A program made the position numbers and the translations under genes. From positions 891,905-955,904 of the forward strand of contig PTFA01000198.1 in the NCBI GenBank assembly GCA_003342895.1: a stretch of DNA of 64,000 nucleotides, written 5' to 3'. Source of the stretch: Casuarius casuarius. Its lineage: Eukaryota; Chordata; Aves; Casuariiformes; Casuariidae. The notes beneath the pieces were generated by a model. The model did no database searches, was not told where the DNA came from, and was given only the letters and a program-made list of their open reading frames with translations. Within the stretch, counting starts at the first letter, position 1. Every line of letters begins with the position of its first letter. This document shows positions 25,053 through 35,698 of this stretch, one piece after another.

Positions 25053-26366
25053 GTGCCTGAACTGAAAAATCAGAAAGAAAAAAAATCCGTTACTGTTCCA
25101 CTGAAAACTTAGTGTTTTCTCCAGCATGTATGGTGTTTGATTTTGAGTGGGAGTTATTTCATTTTTTCAATAAAGACTTTTTGTTGTTATTTTTCCCACC
25201 AAGAAAGATTTTAGATACAAAATGCAATCTCAAAATTTAAAGTGAAAAAATTCCGCTTTCAAAGAGCTGAAGCAAAATGTTTTGACGTCTGAAACTATGC
25301 ACTAGATTTTTAAAAAATAGTTTTCCCATAATAATTCTTCTGTTCAGCTAATTCTTTTTTTTCCACCAAATCAGTAATCAGGTTATGTATATGCAAATAG
25401 AGCATATTAAGAATATTATTGTTACTAAAGCTATTGATACACATTTTAGGCTTTTAAATAAGAGCATGTTTTGGCTCAAAGCACTTTGAGTCAAGAAAGA
25501 GATCTCCAATCATTCTTGTTTAGATTTACAATCATGCCAATCTCTCTGCAATGAAATGTAAGTTCCAGAGCTGATCCATCTTCAGTTGAAAAAGGCATTA
25601 ATAAAGGGATTTATTCCATTTAGTATCAGCTATCTAAAAATAAGGTACCTGGGTTGTCTCTGAAGTCACTCGTACTGGGGCAAAAATCCTTTCTGAAATG
25701 CTTTTTTCTCCAATAAATAGAGATCCTAGACAACTAGCTTAGGCAAAATGCACTACTTTTAGGTGGTTACAAGCAGATCCTAAACATCCTTTGGCTTTCT
25801 TGGGAAAAGAGACTTTTACCTGGGTATAGCAGTGCTTCTTTATTTTTTAAGCTTGTCTTTAATCACTGTTGTACTAGCCTTATTGATATATGCAGTCACT
25901 TAGGTTACTTCTGGGATGCTGTTCAAACAATGGTCTGTGAAATGTGGGGACTGAAATTAAAATTTCATATTCTTTTGGTTATTTAGAAAAATCTTTTATC
26001 ATGGAAATCTTCCTTGATTTGCAGCTATAGCAGAAAATACTACTTACTGGAATATTCGAATTCTGAGAAATGCATCAGAATGCAAAAATAAGTAAGTGTT
26101 TAGATGACAGGAACAGAAAGCAAACAACAAGTGATTAAACTACAAATCAATTTGGCCAAAATCCGCTGGGATTAAACAAGCAAGCAAACTTGTCTTCATT
26201 GGTGTGAATTCCAGGCGGTTATGATTTAATATAAGGTTAACTAATAACTGGTAACGTTTGTGATGGGGAGAAGAAGGAATAACCATATTATGGCCTGGGC
26301 TACTCTTTGCCAGTAACAGCTGCAGGCTACACATATTGTACAGGCTGGAGCTCCAGAAGAAGCTGT
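25053..26366. other. unique AT-rich sequence, no gene seen
   Basis: AT-rich single-copy DNA without a recognisable exon or repeat. The short minus-strand frame at 26140-26379 overlaps the start of the next repeat and is not supported. Confidence 0.5.
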
Positions 26367-26505
26367 GCCAGATTTTCAAAGCTATTTAGATGCTTAAGGA
26401 AGCAAATAAGCTAATGATGAGCTTTTCTCAAAACATAAATCCCCCAAGATATTTAGGCGTCTAAATGTTCCTAAAACTTTCAGGCCTTGAGGTTTTCAGT
26501 CTTCC
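26367..26505. repeat. ancient repeat with ATTTTCAAAG/ATTTAGG motifs
   Basis: GCCAGATTTTCAAAGCTATT is followed by ATGCTTAAG, CTTTTCTCAAAA, CATAAATCCC and a near-palindrome ATTTAGGCGTCTAAAT (26451-26466, perfect 6-base arms). It ends near GAGGTTTTCAG, which echoes the start in inverted form. This is the pattern of a common reptile/bird repeat reading CAGATTTTCAAAGGTATTTAGGCACCTAA. It is probably a remnant of a non-autonomous DNA transposon. I do not recall its catalogue name. Confidence 0.55.
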
Positions 26506-29500
26506 CAGCTGATGCTCAACTGCCAACTAAGACTGATTCCCACCCAAGATACCACCAAGAGAGCTCTCCAAGTGCATACGTTTTTCCACTGGACTCAAAC
26601 ATCCAATCATAAATCCTAAGCAGCCTAGTGGACCACTTCAGTAATATATAAAAAGGATATCACAGAAAGAAGGTGCTAACATTATACCCACTATCCTAAC
26701 CTGGTAGCCAGCTTATTAAAGCAGTTGTAAGATCCCATATCTCTTTGATTCAACATAAGGATGTAAACCTGATCTCCTGCTTCTCAGGGGAATATTCTTG
26801 TTGAACTCCTGTAGTTTATTGTATACTCTGAGTCACTTCCTTCTGAAACCATTAGCATTTGCAGGGGAAAGAGAGCTCGGGTATGACTCTGTAGGCATTT
26901 AGTTAGTGCATTTGCCAGAGGAGCTTCAAGGTAGTTTCTTTTCCAGTGACAAATGACAAACTGAAAAAAACTGACTGCATCTTCTAGTGCTTGTGATATA
27001 TTCAGTGAAGCAGAGGGAACATCCTCGCACAGATGTATACACACGAGCTCTAACTTGTCTAAGATGAAATAATATTTTGCTTCTTACCTTTCATTTATTA
27101 AAAATAAATTAGTGTATCTTTAAAGTACGAGTGCTAATAAATACATACTTGCAGTGGGGCACTGTAAAAATAACAAGTTGAAGTCAATGCAATGATATGT
27201 TTATCGGATTAAAATAAGAGCCAAGGGACTGTAGATCCCTGAGCTCAAAGGGGATGTTGGCAGTATAACGGAGGCAGGATATGCACACAACTGTACTTGT
27301 GATCTCTATTCGATTTCAAAGCGTCACTTGGCTTTTTCTTATTTGCACCTTCTGTATGCCAGCATGCAGATGGGACGCGAGCAGCTAAGGCAGGAAGGCA
27401 TTTGTAGCTTTCTTAACCATAAGCACAGTCAAAATTGATTGACTGCATCTGATGTATTATAGCAGATAACCAAGTAGATAATTGTGTACATTTTTAACAA
27501 CCATTGGATTGGACAACTGTAACAGTAAAAACAGAAGATAGAGGCAGGGAGTGAAATGTGCTTTGGTGATTATCTTGGAAGATTATTAGATTGGACTACT
27601 TGATGAGATCATATAAGGAAAGGAAATTTTCACCCGTGTAATCTGAATATAATGAATCCCTTATTTCAGTTCTTTCATCTCCTGTTGTCTGTTTTGTTTA
27701 TAATAGATTTGATACATGCTGTTTTCACCTGATGCCTTCATCTACTATCAACATTTCTCTCAGGGTAAAAATATTATCTTTTTGCAGTAATACCTCTGGA
27801 AATGCTTTCCCACTTATGGCCTAAGTACTTTATATAAAAACAGTGTAATCTAAGCATTAACCAAGAAGATTTTGCTAAGGCATTCATGCTTCCCTATTCC
27901 TTTCAGAACAGTTTCTACAGGTGAGCTTGGACTCTCCAATTTGTATTCCAAAATGCCCACATATAATCAGAGAATCAAGGGACCTGTCACCTGATATAGT
28001 CCATGTTCACATAATGTAAACCATGATTTTGTGGATCTGCTGCAAATGTTCTTATCTTCCTGCAGTAGTACCCCATAGCATGAAGCACAGTGAATTGATG
28101 TGAATTGACATCATATGAGTATTTGGCTCTATTCTTTCTCTTTCTATTTTGTTTAGTCATTTTTAACTGTGAACATGAACCATATTATTGGGAGAACAGT
28201 GCATCAAGGTACCACATAAACGGTATGGTACTTCTATTGTTGCTGCAAATGAATTACCTGGTTTCTCACATCTCTGGGGGTTCGAAGGAGCTCAGGGACC
28301 TAACTGGTAATAATTTAACTGTGGTAAAACTTAATGACTCAACAAGACAGTTCTTGTGCAGGAAATTAAGAATAATTTCCTTGCTTTTTTCGGAACATTT
28401 TCAAAGTCGCTCTTAAAATTCTGGGGTGTGAGCAAGCCTCACTCCTGGTGATACTCCTAGGGCTTCCTGCTCAAATTTTTCATTAGTGACTCAATGTTAC
28501 CTTCAAAAGCCACCTTTCTGACTTCACTACTTTAAAAGAGTATTTTAAGAGTGTAAAATAAAAGCATGGAACATACTTGCGGTTGGTTGATGAGAACGAT
28601 TCTTCTTTGGTTCACTGTACATACACTACAACTCAATCTCATGCTTATTCAGTGATATGTGTCTACTTCTTCCATAAACAGATAAGGCCTTGCACAGGAC
28701 ACAAGGGAGATGAATACCAAGCAGGTTCATCTGTGCACTATTGCACTAAGGATAGAGCAAATCAGAAGGCACAGACCATTCTATATGAACGCTGCATAAC
28801 TCTATATGAGCACTAGGGAAAAAGCTGGATTTTGGTCTGATTGGTCTGCAGAAATACAGCAGAGAAAGCTATTTGAATACTAGCACACATCTATTATTTA
28901 GGTTGATGCTTTTCAGATACTTGGCAGAATTCAGATAGTGTGAACATAGAGGATGGCACCTGGACATGTCTGCTGGCATTATCTGGAATAATAAATAATA
29001 ATTATTTCCTATAATGGGATCAGGGAGCCAGTAAGCCACATTGCCATCTCAGCTTTTTATCTCTGAGTCACAAAAGACTTCTTTCTCCTCCCCTACAACT
29101 GAATGGCAGATTGTTTAGGGTGACATTATCTGGGTCCAGATGGTTCCACCTACTGCAAAATCTGTAGTTCTTGTTTATTTTGTAATGGTTCTGTGCCTTG
29201 ATCTTTTAACAGCTCTCCCGATGAGAAGGGGGAAGGGTTAGTAGGCTCAGTATGTTGCTCTTCTGTGTCAGCAGTGAATGGTGTCCCCCAGTACTTTTTT
29301 TCATTTCAGTTCATAACTGTGTTTTCCAGAGAAGAAAACTGAAGACATTAGCTTTTTCTTGGAAGAAGAAAATGATTATTGAATTGCCCAATGGTGTGCT
29401 TCTCATCGGGGTGCAGATGCAGAGAAATTATGGTTATGAAAAGGAGAGCATCTCTTTGAAGTGCAACTCTGTTCCAAGAGGTTAATCTAAAAGTGCTATT

Positions 29501-29549
29501 GACAATTGCGTATTTACGATTTCTTAGGTATTCCATGGTAAATCTACTT
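26506..29549. other. unique sequence with one faint repeat trace
   Basis: No gene is recognised. The 103-codon plus-strand frame at 28105-28416 has a hydrophobic start but no known domain and is probably chance. Near 27238-27285, CAAAGGGGATGTTGGCAGTA then GGAGGCAGGATATG faintly recalls the dispersed palindromic repeat family seen elsewhere in the window. I do not call it separately. Confidence 0.45.
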
Positions 29550-29920
29550 AGAATCACAGAATCATAGGACAATTCAGGTGGGAATGGACCTCAGGAGGTC
29601 TCTCTCCAACTTCCTGTTCAAAGCAGGGTCAGCTATGAGATCAGACCAGGTTGCTCACAGCTTTATTCAGTCTGATCTTGAAAATCTCCAAGGATGGAAA
29701 CCGCACAGCCTCTCTGGGCAGCATGTTTCACTGCTTGAATGTCTTCATGGTGAAAATGTTTACACTTACATTCAGTCAAAACCTCTCTTTCTTTTCATGC
29801 CCATTGCCTCTTGTCCTCCCACCACGTGCTGTGAAGAGCGTGGCTCTGTCTTCTCAATACCTCCCCATAGGTTCTCACTGAAGCTAATTAGAGGACAGCG
29901 CAGCAGTCTCTGAGCCCACA
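29550..29920 (-). mobile_element. CR1 LINE, 5'-truncated 3' end
   Basis: Read on the minus strand, this is the last part of CR1 ORF2 plus the 3' UTR. Codons upstream of 29643 translate to LPREAVRFPSLEIFKIRL and then NKAVSNLV before a TGA at 29641-29643. This matches the conserved CR1 ORF2 C-terminus LPREVV..PSLE.FK.RLD.ALSNLV. An in-frame TGA at 29728-29730 sits where a tryptophan codon is expected, so the copy is dead. About 90 bases of 3' UTR follow and end in CCTATGATTCTGTGATTCT, the terminal short-repeat signature of avian CR1. The 5' limit near 29920 is approximate. CR1 copies are nearly always truncated at the 5' end by incomplete reverse transcription. Frames of 76-111 codons on the plus strand here are shadows of the element. 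Confidence 0.93.
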
Positions 29921-31590
29921 TGGGCCTCAACAGGTGCATCCAAACAATGCAGAGATACTAACTCTAGCCTTGACAACATTATAGTGACGATACCACAAAA
30001 CTGTGCCTCAGAGAGCAATTTGAATCAGGTAACCCAAGAGAAACCAGTGTCTATGATTTTCACATGTGTTGGCGGATAGGGTAAAGTCTAGATATTATGA
30101 TAATCTAAATTACATCTTAATGTGAAGACTACAAAGTGCCCAGTCCTTGCAAAGATTTTTCTTCTAGTTGGTTAATGCAAACAAACACCTTTTTCCTACA
30201 AAAGGGAAGGCCACTAATGACTAGGTCCCTGAGTTGTCCTTCAGTTACTCGTTAGGACACTGTTGGGAAATGGAAACTGTGGATTAAGCTCTCTGAGGCT
30301 AGTAAGAGGCTAATATACATATTCACCACTTTGTTGGGCCATTATACCATAGGAGGGAAGAAGTAATTCCTCTGTTGGCATTTTAGAGTAGAACTCTGCT
30401 GACTTCTGTGATTTGTGTTGAATTCAATGCATTAACATACTATAGGCCTGCTGAGTCAAGTCCATGAGGAGACAAGCAGATGCTCCTAAATGCTAGATCA
30501 CAGCAGCCTGTAGTCAGGAGAGCAGAGACTCGCTTCTTAAAATAAGGTGCTTTAAATCAACTGTGGTCTAGATCTTATGTTTAGAGAACAGGTAACACAG
30601 AGGACAGCTCAGGTAGTGGGAGTTAAGCTGATGGCACCTCCTGGATTAAACAGTGCTGGAGAGAAGGCTTTTTGGATTGATCACCTGAATGCTGCCTCAC
30701 GTCCCAATCCAGGCAGCAATTAGTCAGCTGAAATCCTGACCCACATCTAGACCTCAAGATGATGATGTTTCTTGACCTAGTTGCTACCCTTAGCAGGCCT
30801 TCCCATGTCCCAAGACCCCCTTATCTTTTACCCTTTGCTGTGGGGAGCCAAGCACATGAAGAATTCAAGGCATTGGTGCCATTCTTTTGACAGCTCCCAG
30901 GCTGTCACGTGAGAAAAAAACATTCATTTCACCTCTTAAATCAATTATTTATTGTAGAGGCAAGCTGGTTCCAGGCTTTTTATTGCCTTTTACTTTTCAG
31001 TATTGTAAGCAGCTCCTGCTGGAGCTGCCTGTTGTTCTCTGGCAGTAGAGAACATTTGTATTTTAAAGGCTTGATTAGAACAGCCAAGATTTTATTTTTG
31101 TCTCCCTTCACAGATCATCCCACATCCCCATGCAAGTTGTAGGATGTTAAAGGGGGGAAAAGGTTATCTTTTTCCATATTTGTTCAGTATTTATAACGAA
31201 ACCTCAGAATGAATGTTTCTTCTCTTCTAGTTTTCTGCTGCAAATATGAGCCCTGTAGAAAGAACTCAGCCCATGAAAACAAGCTACAGTAATTTACCCT
31301 TTGAGTGCCAGCTGATTACGTAAAGTGTGGTAACAAAAGCTGATATATACTCTCTTTCCTCCTAAACTTTCCTAAACATGGTGGAGAACTTAAAGTGGCA
31401 GCTCTGCTTGACAGGGAAGCTCTCCTCGCGATTCCAGTTCCAAAGCAATGTTGAAGTTCTTAGTGGTCTTGCACACACCTAACCATGTAATTTAGCAAGG
31501 GAGACAATTTAGCATGATGTTGCAGAAACATCTGGTGAACACCAAAATCTTACTCTTCCAAAATTCACATGATAATTTACTAAGGACTCT

Positions 31591-31591
<1 letters not shown>
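29921..31591. other. unique sequence, no gene seen
   Basis: AT-rich single-copy DNA. The 30600-30860 part is somewhat richer in GC but shows no CpG island and no recognisable exon. Confidence 0.5.

Positions 31592-31630
<39 letters not shown>
31592..31630. repeat. A39 homopolymer
   Basis: Thirty-nine consecutive A, the longest homopolymer in the window. The preceding 250 bases show no gene-like reading frame, no AATAAA close to the run and no known LINE or SINE end, so a processed-pseudogene tail is not supported. The true length may differ from the assembly. Confidence 0.9.
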
Positions 31631-31632
<2 letters not shown>

Positions 31633-34600
31633 TGCTTATCAAATTGCTAGTGCTCTTAAGGACCAAATAGCAATTGAAAAGCGAACACCCTGCCTTTCTG
31701 GGTGTCCATAGGAAGGCCCAGTCCTCCGTAGAACTAGTATGGAGTCTTTATGTTAGAGGAGGCATATAATTCTGATCCCCACCACAGGATTATGGACGCA
31801 AGGGTCTTACAGGAATAGCTGGCGTATTTTTGTATATGTATACATAGCCATAAGTAGTCTGGGCTAAATAGTATCACAAACCATTCTTGCCCACAGAGTA
31901 AGATTTTGCTGGTTATGAAAATTCCTGAAGCTGATGAGGTCAATGTTGGTGGTAGGATGGCATGTTATGGTTGGAGAGTGGTGAGTAATGCGTAAAGCCT
32001 GGCAATGATGCACGGTTTGGTGCATTCATTATTTGAAATACCTTTTGCTAATTTGTTATGTTGCCTTTAGTTTGTGGACATTTCCAACCTCCTATCTCTT
32101 TGCGGGGTATTTCCTGCCGTTCCCAAAGTAGACGCCATCACTGGTATGCTGTGAAAGCGAGAGTTATCTCCTTCCACTGGACTCACTGTTTCTATTTCTT
32201 AGATACAGCTCTGCACAAAAAGCTCAGTCACCTCCACAAGTCCAGCGGGCACTCCTTAGGAGCACTGCTGAGGAGACGGTGTACCAAACCCCTCCGCTAA
32301 TCTAATACAGTAATGGGGCAGATAAGGAGTAGACTATGCTTCTTCTGACTTGTCATTTACTGTCATTTACTGTAACATTTCTGGGTATTCCAGTACCCCC
32401 TCAAAACCATTTTAGCTGCATCGCAGTTGCCCAGTGCGTTTTTTCCTTTCCATCCAGCCTCCAGCTATTTTTAGACAAGATCTGTCTTGCCATTGTGCTA
32501 GTTGCCACATCAGGGCAGGAATACAACAGCACACAGATCTCTAGTTTCAGGTGCTTTCTGTTTCCTTTTTTCAGCTGGACAAGCCCTCGTCTGTGCTCTT
32601 AAATATAGATTAGACTGGGTGAATTTTACTCTATGTGGCAAATAAAGGGGGGAGAGGGGGGCTTCTAAGATTTGTAGCTCTTCAGAAAGCAAAAAGACGA
32701 CAAAATGTTTGTATCTAGATGCTCTCTGTCCAAATGCACTCCAATAACATTTACCTTTGCATTCTCTGTGGTAAAAAAAAATAATAATAATAAAAAATGA
32801 GGAGGATGTTTGTAATGCACAGAATTTTTAGTAAAGGTTAGTTAAATGATGTTAAATCCAAATGAAAGTTCTTTTTGCTGAAAAAGGAAAGGTTGATTAA
32901 ACAGTAAAAGATACAACAAATGCCATGAACTATTTTAGTTTGGTCTAGCTGTGATTACTATATTTATATATTTTATTTAAGGATCAAATATGTGTGCTTT
33001 GTTTTAAGAAACTTTTCTAAGTGCACCATTTTTAGTTAGTAATGTTTGAGTCCTGCAGATTTGGAGGGCAATAGCCAGCTAACTCCAGGTGACGAGGGGA
33101 TTTCCCCAGCAAGAAGGTAGGGATATTTGAACCTTAATCAGTCTCTGAGTTGAGATTTTGTGGAAAAAAAATAACAAAAAGAAGAAAATACTCATTTCCT
33201 CATAGTATTTGTAAGGTTCTCTGTACACTGTACAGATGAAGCATCTGTGATATGTTCCCATCAGCTGAAATACTTTACACAGCCCATTTGTGCTATTATC
33301 AAAACGAAATAAAATAACCCCTAAACTTCTTGCTGTCAGTGATCCCATTGCTCACATAAATTACCGTTGTATGTGCTTCTGCATCATCACAGCTGTTATG
33401 TTGGAATAACAGTAAAGATGAGTGAACCTTGACAAATATAAAGATTTTGAGTACTTTATGGGTGTGCCCAAAACTGTTGCTCATATAGAAATGATCTCAA
33501 CCTTTATGAATTACAAGGCCCACTCCAACTCTCTTAAATAAGCCTCTCCTATGCTGTCCACCCTGGCATCTGCTTGTGGTTAGAAATGCAAGAGAGTCAC
33601 CAGGAAACCTAATTCAGTGGCAAGGCAACTCTTTCCAGAAATTTGTTGAATAGATATTTCTAACGAGTCCTTGTTTTTACAGATATTCTCAACTGTTACC
33701 TACAACATAATCTCCCTTATTCTCATGCAAAAGTCTCCCCTTTTTGTGGGATCATCAAGATAAATGTTTAGATAGTTTTGAGTTTTAACACAGTTCAGAT
33801 TCCTGTATACCATGAATGGGAACTGTTTGCATTATATTATTCAGTTAATAAATGTCTCTGCTTTACAAAATTCCAAATATGTGTGGTAAGCAACCAAAAG
33901 AAGCCTGAAATGCCAGTTCTGTTTGTGCCAATACTTGTTGCTGATTCCCTCAGTACATACTTCCTGATTTTGTGCCTCATGGCAAATGCAACAGAACGTA
34001 ATAAAAGATAGGTGTAGGTGGCGTATCTCACTTCTTCAGTCTTTGCCAGCAAACCTTGCTGATCTTACTTAATGGGAGTCACATTTTTATTTTGCCCTGG
34101 TGTCTTGGCTCTCCCTATGCTCAAAAAGTTAAAGAAATTCTTGTGGAGACATGCATGCCCATGCAAAATCATTGGGAATGAGGAAATGCTAGAATTTTTC
34201 CTTTACTAGCTATCATCTAACCAACGGAGCGTGGAAGCATTCAAAAGCAGCTATGCGATTTACGAGCCAAGTCTATTGGCTTTCAGCAAGAAACCAACTC
34301 TCTTGGATATCATAAGCCTTCTAGCTGTATTTGAAGGCAACAGAACATTTTGATTTTTTTTTTTCCAAACTACAATTCTACTATTCCTCTAAAATCTGCA
34401 ATCAGGATTTCCTACTTCCCAAAGCTCATACAAAACATATCAAGCCTTTTATCCTTCTCCTCCACTTCCCTCCCAATTCCTCAGTGCCCTAGGGTTAAAA
34501 TTTGCTGCAATGAAACACAGTATAGAACAAGCTTACATAAAATCACAGATAATACCTGGACAGCTGATCAATACTCTCTTAAGTGGTTATAGGAAGGAAT

Positions 34601-35059
34601 TGCTAAGGAGTTCCAATTATTGCCTTGCTGCTATCTGCATTAATGGTAAACATTCTAAAGGATTTTGAGTTTCTATATATTAATCTATCAAAATACTTTT
34701 AATCTTGACTTCATCAGTTAACATTTATTCCCCCATCATTAAGATAATTTCATTTTGCAGCTGGAGAGGAAATTATTATTTACCTCACTCTCTTGTTCAG
34801 TATGAATTATATTACTGGGACAGGTTTTACATTCCTTATGTTTAAAAATTGCAGTATTTTTAAATATTGTATTTACTAGCTTTCTCTCCCTTACTGGTGA
34901 ATATACACTCGTGCAAACACGTGTCTTAACAAAGCTTCCGCATAAATGACTATTAGACTGTCATTTTATTGAGACCTGTATCTTCTCTATTTTGCCCTTT
35001 CAGAACCTACATCACATCCTGCCTGGAATGATTATTTAGTAAAATACATTTTTTTTCCA
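31631..35059. other. unique AT-rich sequence, no gene seen
   Basis: No coding exon, RNA gene or mobile element is recognised. Small features only: a duplicated TGTCATTTAC at about 32349-32368, a G6-AGA-G6 tract near 32647-32661 and an ATAATAATAATA tract near 32780. Confidence 0.45.
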
Positions 35060-35340
35060 AAGTGGTAACACCTGTTGGAGTAGCTGTGAAGCAGCAGTAA
35101 ACAGAAAAGGTGCAGCAGAGCTCCCTTTGATTGGAATAAACTGATCTGTTACCCGTCATAAAGTGCTAAAACAGTACTGGTTGGTTTTGGTCTAAAGCAA
35201 CAACCTTAATTTACATCCGCTACCCTGCATTCCATAATTGGATTTGGAAGAAGTGCTACCGTCCTACAGGTCATCATCTGACATTTGATGTCATCATCTC
35301 ATGTAAATGACAGTGACACAAGACAGTCCACAAATCCGAA
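35060..35340. other. candidate conserved non-coding element
   Basis: A unique block of balanced composition with no repeat signature, containing TTTGATTG, CATAATTGGATTTGG, and GTCATCATCT twice (35270-35279 and 35290-35299), then TGTAAATGACAGTGACAC, which holds a TALE-type TGACAG. The dense mixture of transcription-factor-like words is typical of developmental enhancers. This is an inference from texture only. Confidence 0.25.
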
Positions 35341-35618
35341 AATATATTTCAAGACTACTTTGGGATTATTTGGGAACAATACAGGAATATTATCACAGGA
35401 CCTTAGATATGAACAGTCATCTATTTTGCATAGCATAGAGACCCTGGTATGTTTGTGACTTTTCCTCTCCACTAGTGAAAAAGAGGAGGAATAGACGCCA
35501 GGCTATATTGCCTCTTTCTCCTTCAAGGTAAATAAAAAAGAAGAAAAGTAAGAAAAGGCAGAAAGCTGCTCACCTCATAGATTCTCAAAATTCTATTGAA
35601 TACCTGTCCAGAAAGTTT
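35341..35618. other. unique AT-rich sequence
   Basis: No gene or repeat is recognised in this short stretch before the paired hairpins. Confidence 0.5.
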
Positions 35619-35645
35619 AATAATATAAAGATATTTTATATTATT
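35619..35645. repeat. perfect inverted repeat, 11-bp arms
   Basis: AATAATATAAA, a five-base loop GATAT, then TTTATATTATT form a perfect hairpin. It lies 28 bases before a second perfect hairpin. All-AT arms make chance formation plausible and stability low. Confidence 0.8.
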
Positions 35646-35673
35646 CTATTATATATCATAATAAGATATATTA

Positions 35674-35698
35674 TTCATGATACTATCAGTATCATGAA
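35674..35698. repeat. perfect inverted repeat, 11-bp arms
   Basis: TTCATGATACT, a three-base loop ATC, then AGTATCATGAA form a perfect hairpin of mixed composition, less likely by chance than its AT-only neighbour. No T-tract follows, and no element ends are recognisable. Confidence 0.8.

Noticed and set aside
27963..28005. TCAGAGAATCAAGGGACCTG, like a CR1 terminus
   Set aside because: The adjoining sequence does not follow CR1, and the similarity is limited to about 20 bases.
28276..28290. GGTTCGAAGGAGC, reminiscent of a tRNA B box
   Set aside because: It does not complete GGTTCGANNCC, and no A box or acceptor stem pairs at the right distance.
28105..28416. 103-codon plus-strand frame with a hydrophobic N-terminus
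   Set aside because: The leader-like start comes from a T-rich tract. No domain is recognised and the length is within chance expectation.
29578..29913. 111- and 76-codon plus-strand frames
   Set aside because: Both are antisense shadows of the CR1 element.
31330..31630. Processed pseudogene ending in the A39 run
   Set aside because: No reading frame, polyadenylation signal or flanking duplication could be recognised upstream.
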